From Candidatus Poseidoniaceae archaeon (GTDB lineage: Archaea; Thermoplasmatota; Poseidoniia; Poseidoniales; Poseidoniaceae): a DNA stretch of 23,618 bases. Position 1 is the first letter of the stretch. Each line of letters starts with the position of its first letter. The stretch lies in the NCBI GenBank assembly GCA_022424925.1, contig JAKMGM010000108.1:1-23618 (forward strand), written 5' to 3'. Positions 21,468 to 23,618 of the stretch are shown here, one piece after another. The translations under genes were made by a program, and so were the position numbers. Below the pieces are notes generated by a model. The model saw nothing but the letters and a program-made list of their open reading frames with translations, searched no databases and was not told the origin of the DNA.

Positions 21468-23618
21468 TTACTGTTTCGCATCAAGGTACTGTTGCCCGTA
21501 ATAATGCCACTGCTCGTCCGTCCATCCAGGAGGCAACCCGGTTTCCGGAAGTGGAGGGCCTTTGTGTTGTAGGACTTGACTTGGCGGTTCAGGCTGTGTG
21601 GAAATAGGGGGTCCAGGGTTTAACTCGGCCGCTACACTATCCGATTGCCAATGCTTACCCAACTGCTTTTCATCCGGTAAATCAAGCGCCTTGCTCCTAC
21701 GGCGTACCACAAGAACTGTAATCAGTACGGCGAAAAGCAGGCCTGCAATTGAGGCAGCAATGAAATTCGTGCTGAAGAGTACCCCTTCCTCAGCTCGTTC
21801 GTTGAAGCTGTAATAATTCTCTCCGTTCCACTTGAGTGCGCCATCCACCGACTCGATAGTGACTTCTACCCCACCATTCAAGTCACCACTCATACGATGA
21901 AGTTCGCACTTGATATCGTTGTATTGGAGCGTAACATCCCCTGGCGGAAATTCAATTTCACGAGCCGTTTCGTTCATCAGTAATCCTTGGCACACGACTT
22001 GCCATCCTTCAGGTTTTTGAATCTCGAGGTGGTGAGTTTCCGCCTGCGTTGATGCTGAAGAAAGATTAACCCAAAATTCCACAGGGACTCCAGTATCAAC
22101 GGACTGCTCTATCGGTTGGCTCAACTCGGCATTGAGTACACGTTGCGTATCGACAACCACCAAAATTTCGTGAGTTAATCGTATTGGGCGTCCTTCATCG
22201 TCACTTCCTGCTGCAACATCAAATGTGACGACAATTCGAGAATTCAACTGCATCGTTTCTGGAATCAACATGTCTACAGCGAGCACCATTTTTTCGCCTG
22301 CATCCATTGCAAATGTCGTGTATTGACCCAATTGCAATGCCGAACTTGAACCTTCAATGCCGAAAAAGGAAACGAGGTCAGGGTTCGGTGGTGAGGCCGA
22401 AACGCTGACTTGAACTTCAAAAGCATCGTCAAGGGCATTGCCGATATTTTGAACGGTGAGGTTCACAGATGAAATACCACCGACAGATGCAGTTGTCTCA
22501 TCGATATTCGGTAGCATCTTCGGTGTTCGAACTGCGGCAGTAACTGTATCAAAATCAATAGAATTGTCGCTTGGGTTCTCATCAACCGCTCCTGCTTGAT
22601 TGTCAACAGCGAATGTAAGGGAGTGTATCTTCCCTGCTCGCTCCACGCTTGGAATGAGAATCATGATGTCAACGGGTACAGAATCCTCACTTTCTCCTTC
22701 TGCTGCTAGCGCAAACGGGCCTGTCGCGTTGCCGCCAGGAGAAACTATCCACCATTGCCATGTTTCAGGGAAATTCAGTGGGTAAAGCATGGCCTCGACA
22801 GGGCCATTACCTCTGTTCTCAATGGTGACTGAAAGTTTTGTGGCCATTCCGGGTAGAAGTTTCGCAGGGATTTCATCGACGTTCAATGAAAGGTCAACGA
22901 CGGTTTCAACAGTTATGGAATCGAATGTTTCACCAACAAAGACCATTGAACTTCGCTGAGATGTAATCTGTGGTGTGATTTCCGGTGGCTTCTCTCCGGC
23001 GAATGCAGACAATGGTGCTGTGATGTCGATTCGGAACGTCGTAGACGATTGGCTGTTGATTACTGCAGGCACTTGCGGGGGAGCGTCAATAAGCCAGTTC
23101 GGGTCTTCTTCAAAGTCCAAGTCGATGATGAAGATATCTTGCCTACTTGCGTTGTTCCAAACGGTAAATTCAACGCTCCTTGTGGCGCCGGGGAGCAGAT
23201 TCCAGTCCCTGTTCATTTGTGCGTCAGTCATCCCAACGGAGGCATTGCTCACCATTGATGCTGCGACATCGATAGTCTGCGTGTAACTTCGAATTGAGTT
23301 GTTCTGCGAAACCGCAGTCAGAGTAAATGAGTTCATTGAATCAGGTATAGCGTTTCCAGGGACAGTTAGTGTGAACTCGACCAAAACTGGTGTGTCGGGG
23401 CGTACCAATACATCTTGCACCTGCGTCCATCCGTAGTGAACACTCCATCCTTCTGGCAAATCAATGCCATTGATTGACAGTTCGAACACATCGACAGCCC
23501 CACCCAAGTTTTGGATTTCCACCGTGAACCCACATGAACTACCGGGGGGGCATCTTGGAGCTGTTTCAGGTCGAACAATATACGGTTCACGGTCGGGGAC
23601 TACTTGGAACTGCATAGC
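21468..23618 (-). CDS. Large archaeal surface protein with repeated beta-sandwich (CARDB/NEW3-like) domains, 5' end outside the window
   Basis: The reading frame is open to base 23618, so the N-terminus and any signal peptide are missing; the in-frame ATG at 23615 is probably internal. Four to five Ig-like units repeat a pattern of the type VxNxG...D.F...: EIQNLGGAVDVFEL, VWNNASRQDIFIIDL, IENRGNGPVEAM, VQNIGNALDDAFEV. This resembles CARDB or NEW3 beta-sandwich domains in archaeal cell-surface proteins. One membrane segment (about 628-648 of the visible part, FIAASIAGLLFAVLITVLVV) follows, then RRRS and a cytoplasmic tail of about 65 residues rich in Pro. The tail ends in GWTDEQWHYYGQQYL, a conspicuous aromatic motif. 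The protein is anchored outward with its C-terminus inside. It heads the unit with the small membrane protein and the PqqD-like gene. Confidence 0.8.
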   Translation of the reverse strand, partial: AMQFQVVPDREPYIVRPETAPRCPPGSSCGFTVEIQNLGGAVDVFELSINGIDLPEGWSVHYGWTQVQDVLVRPDTPVLVEFTLTVPGNAIPDSMNSFTLTAVSQNNSIRSYTQTIDVAASMVSNASVGMTDAQMNRDWNLLPGATRSVEFTVWNNASRQDIFIIDLDFEEDPNWLIDAPPQVPAVINSQSSTTFRIDITAPLSAFAGEKPPEITPQITSQRSSMVFVGETFDSITVETVVDLSLNVDEIPAKLLPGMATKLSVTIENRGNGPVEAMLYPLNFPETWQWWIVSPGGNATGPFALAAEGESEDSVPVDIMILIPSVERAGKIHSLTFAVDNQAGAVDENPSDNSIDFDTVTAAVRTPKMLPNIDETTASVGGISSVNLTVQNIGNALDDAFEVQVSVSASPPNPDLVSFFGIEGSSSALQLGQYTTFAMDAGEKMVLAVDMLIPETMQLNSRIVVTFDVAAGSDDEGRPIRLTHEILVVVDTQRVLNAELSQPIEQSVDTGVPVEFWVNLSSASTQAETHHLEIQKPEGWQVVCQGLLMNETAREIEFPPGDVTLQYNDIKCELHRMSGDLNGGVEVTIESVDGALKWNGENYYSFNERAEEGVLFSTNFIAASIAGLLFAVLITVLVVRRRSKALDLPDEKQLGKHWQSDSVAAELNPGPPISTQPEPPSQVLQHKGPPLPETGLPPGWTDEQWHYYGQQYLDAKQ

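Noticed and set aside
1..23618. CRISPR arrays, insertion sequences, tRNA genes, integrase sites
   Set aside because: None seen on either strand; no repeat-spacer pattern, transposase motif or cloverleaf was found by eye.

Overview
The window looks like a piece of a planktonic euryarchaeal genome, most likely a Marine Group II / Poseidoniales-type archaeon. The archaeal signs are a 7S-type SRP RNA with a GNAR-type helix 6 tetraloop, a two-domain tRNA-splicing endonuclease, an archease, a CcmE with the CxxxY haem motif, and U-tract termination in place of bacterial terminators. These sit among bacterial-looking metabolic genes (class 2 dihydroorotate dehydrogenase, a three-subunit proton-translocating transhydrogenase, YgfZ, an FGE-fold protein, an ArsC/YfgD protein), a mixture known for Poseidoniales. 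The taxonomic call is inference from gene content; no search was run. The genome is compact: gaps are mostly under 100 bp and several convergent pairs overlap at their stop codons.

Layout. 1-756 (minus): the 5' end of a type IA topoisomerase gene and an unrecognised 144-aa protein. 804-2945 (plus): pyrD, an archaeal ccmE, the SRP RNA and a small membrane protein. 2942-5531 (minus): a tight three-gene unit of a winged-helix/TerB-repeat protein, a degenerate RfaE-like carbohydrate kinase and archease. It diverges from endA (5558-6694, plus), so two tRNA-splicing factors flank two uncharacterised proteins. 6691-14148 (minus): pntAa-pntAb-pntB, then a signal-peptide protein with a CxCH motif, a TatC with a C-terminal extension resembling the N-terminal domain of heterodisulfide reductase HdrA, and a secreted M6-type metalloprotease. 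14349-15287 (plus): malate dehydrogenase, divergent from the transhydrogenase. 15281-18980 (minus): a cytosolic TPR protein with two EF-hand loops, then an A-type Fe-S carrier and a YgfZ/IBA57 protein. 19085-20751 (plus): an FMN reductase, an FGE-fold protein without the first FGE cysteine, and an ArsC/YfgD protein. 20711-23618 (minus): a large surface protein running off the window, a tiny membrane protein and a PqqD-like protein.

Redox work is the main theme: NAD(H)/NADP(H) exchange beside an NAD-type malate dehydrogenase, Fe-S assembly, cytochrome c maturation, a flavin reductase, and a Tat translocase joined to a probable cysteine/Fe-S domain. The second theme is tRNA splicing (EndA plus archease). 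The most unusual items are the TatC-HdrA-like fusion, the degenerate kinase inside the tRNA-splicing neighbourhood, the CxCH membrane protein, and the surface protein/PqqD unit. The pntA-mdh and pntB-downstream intergenic regions carry perfect inverted repeats that look regulatory.
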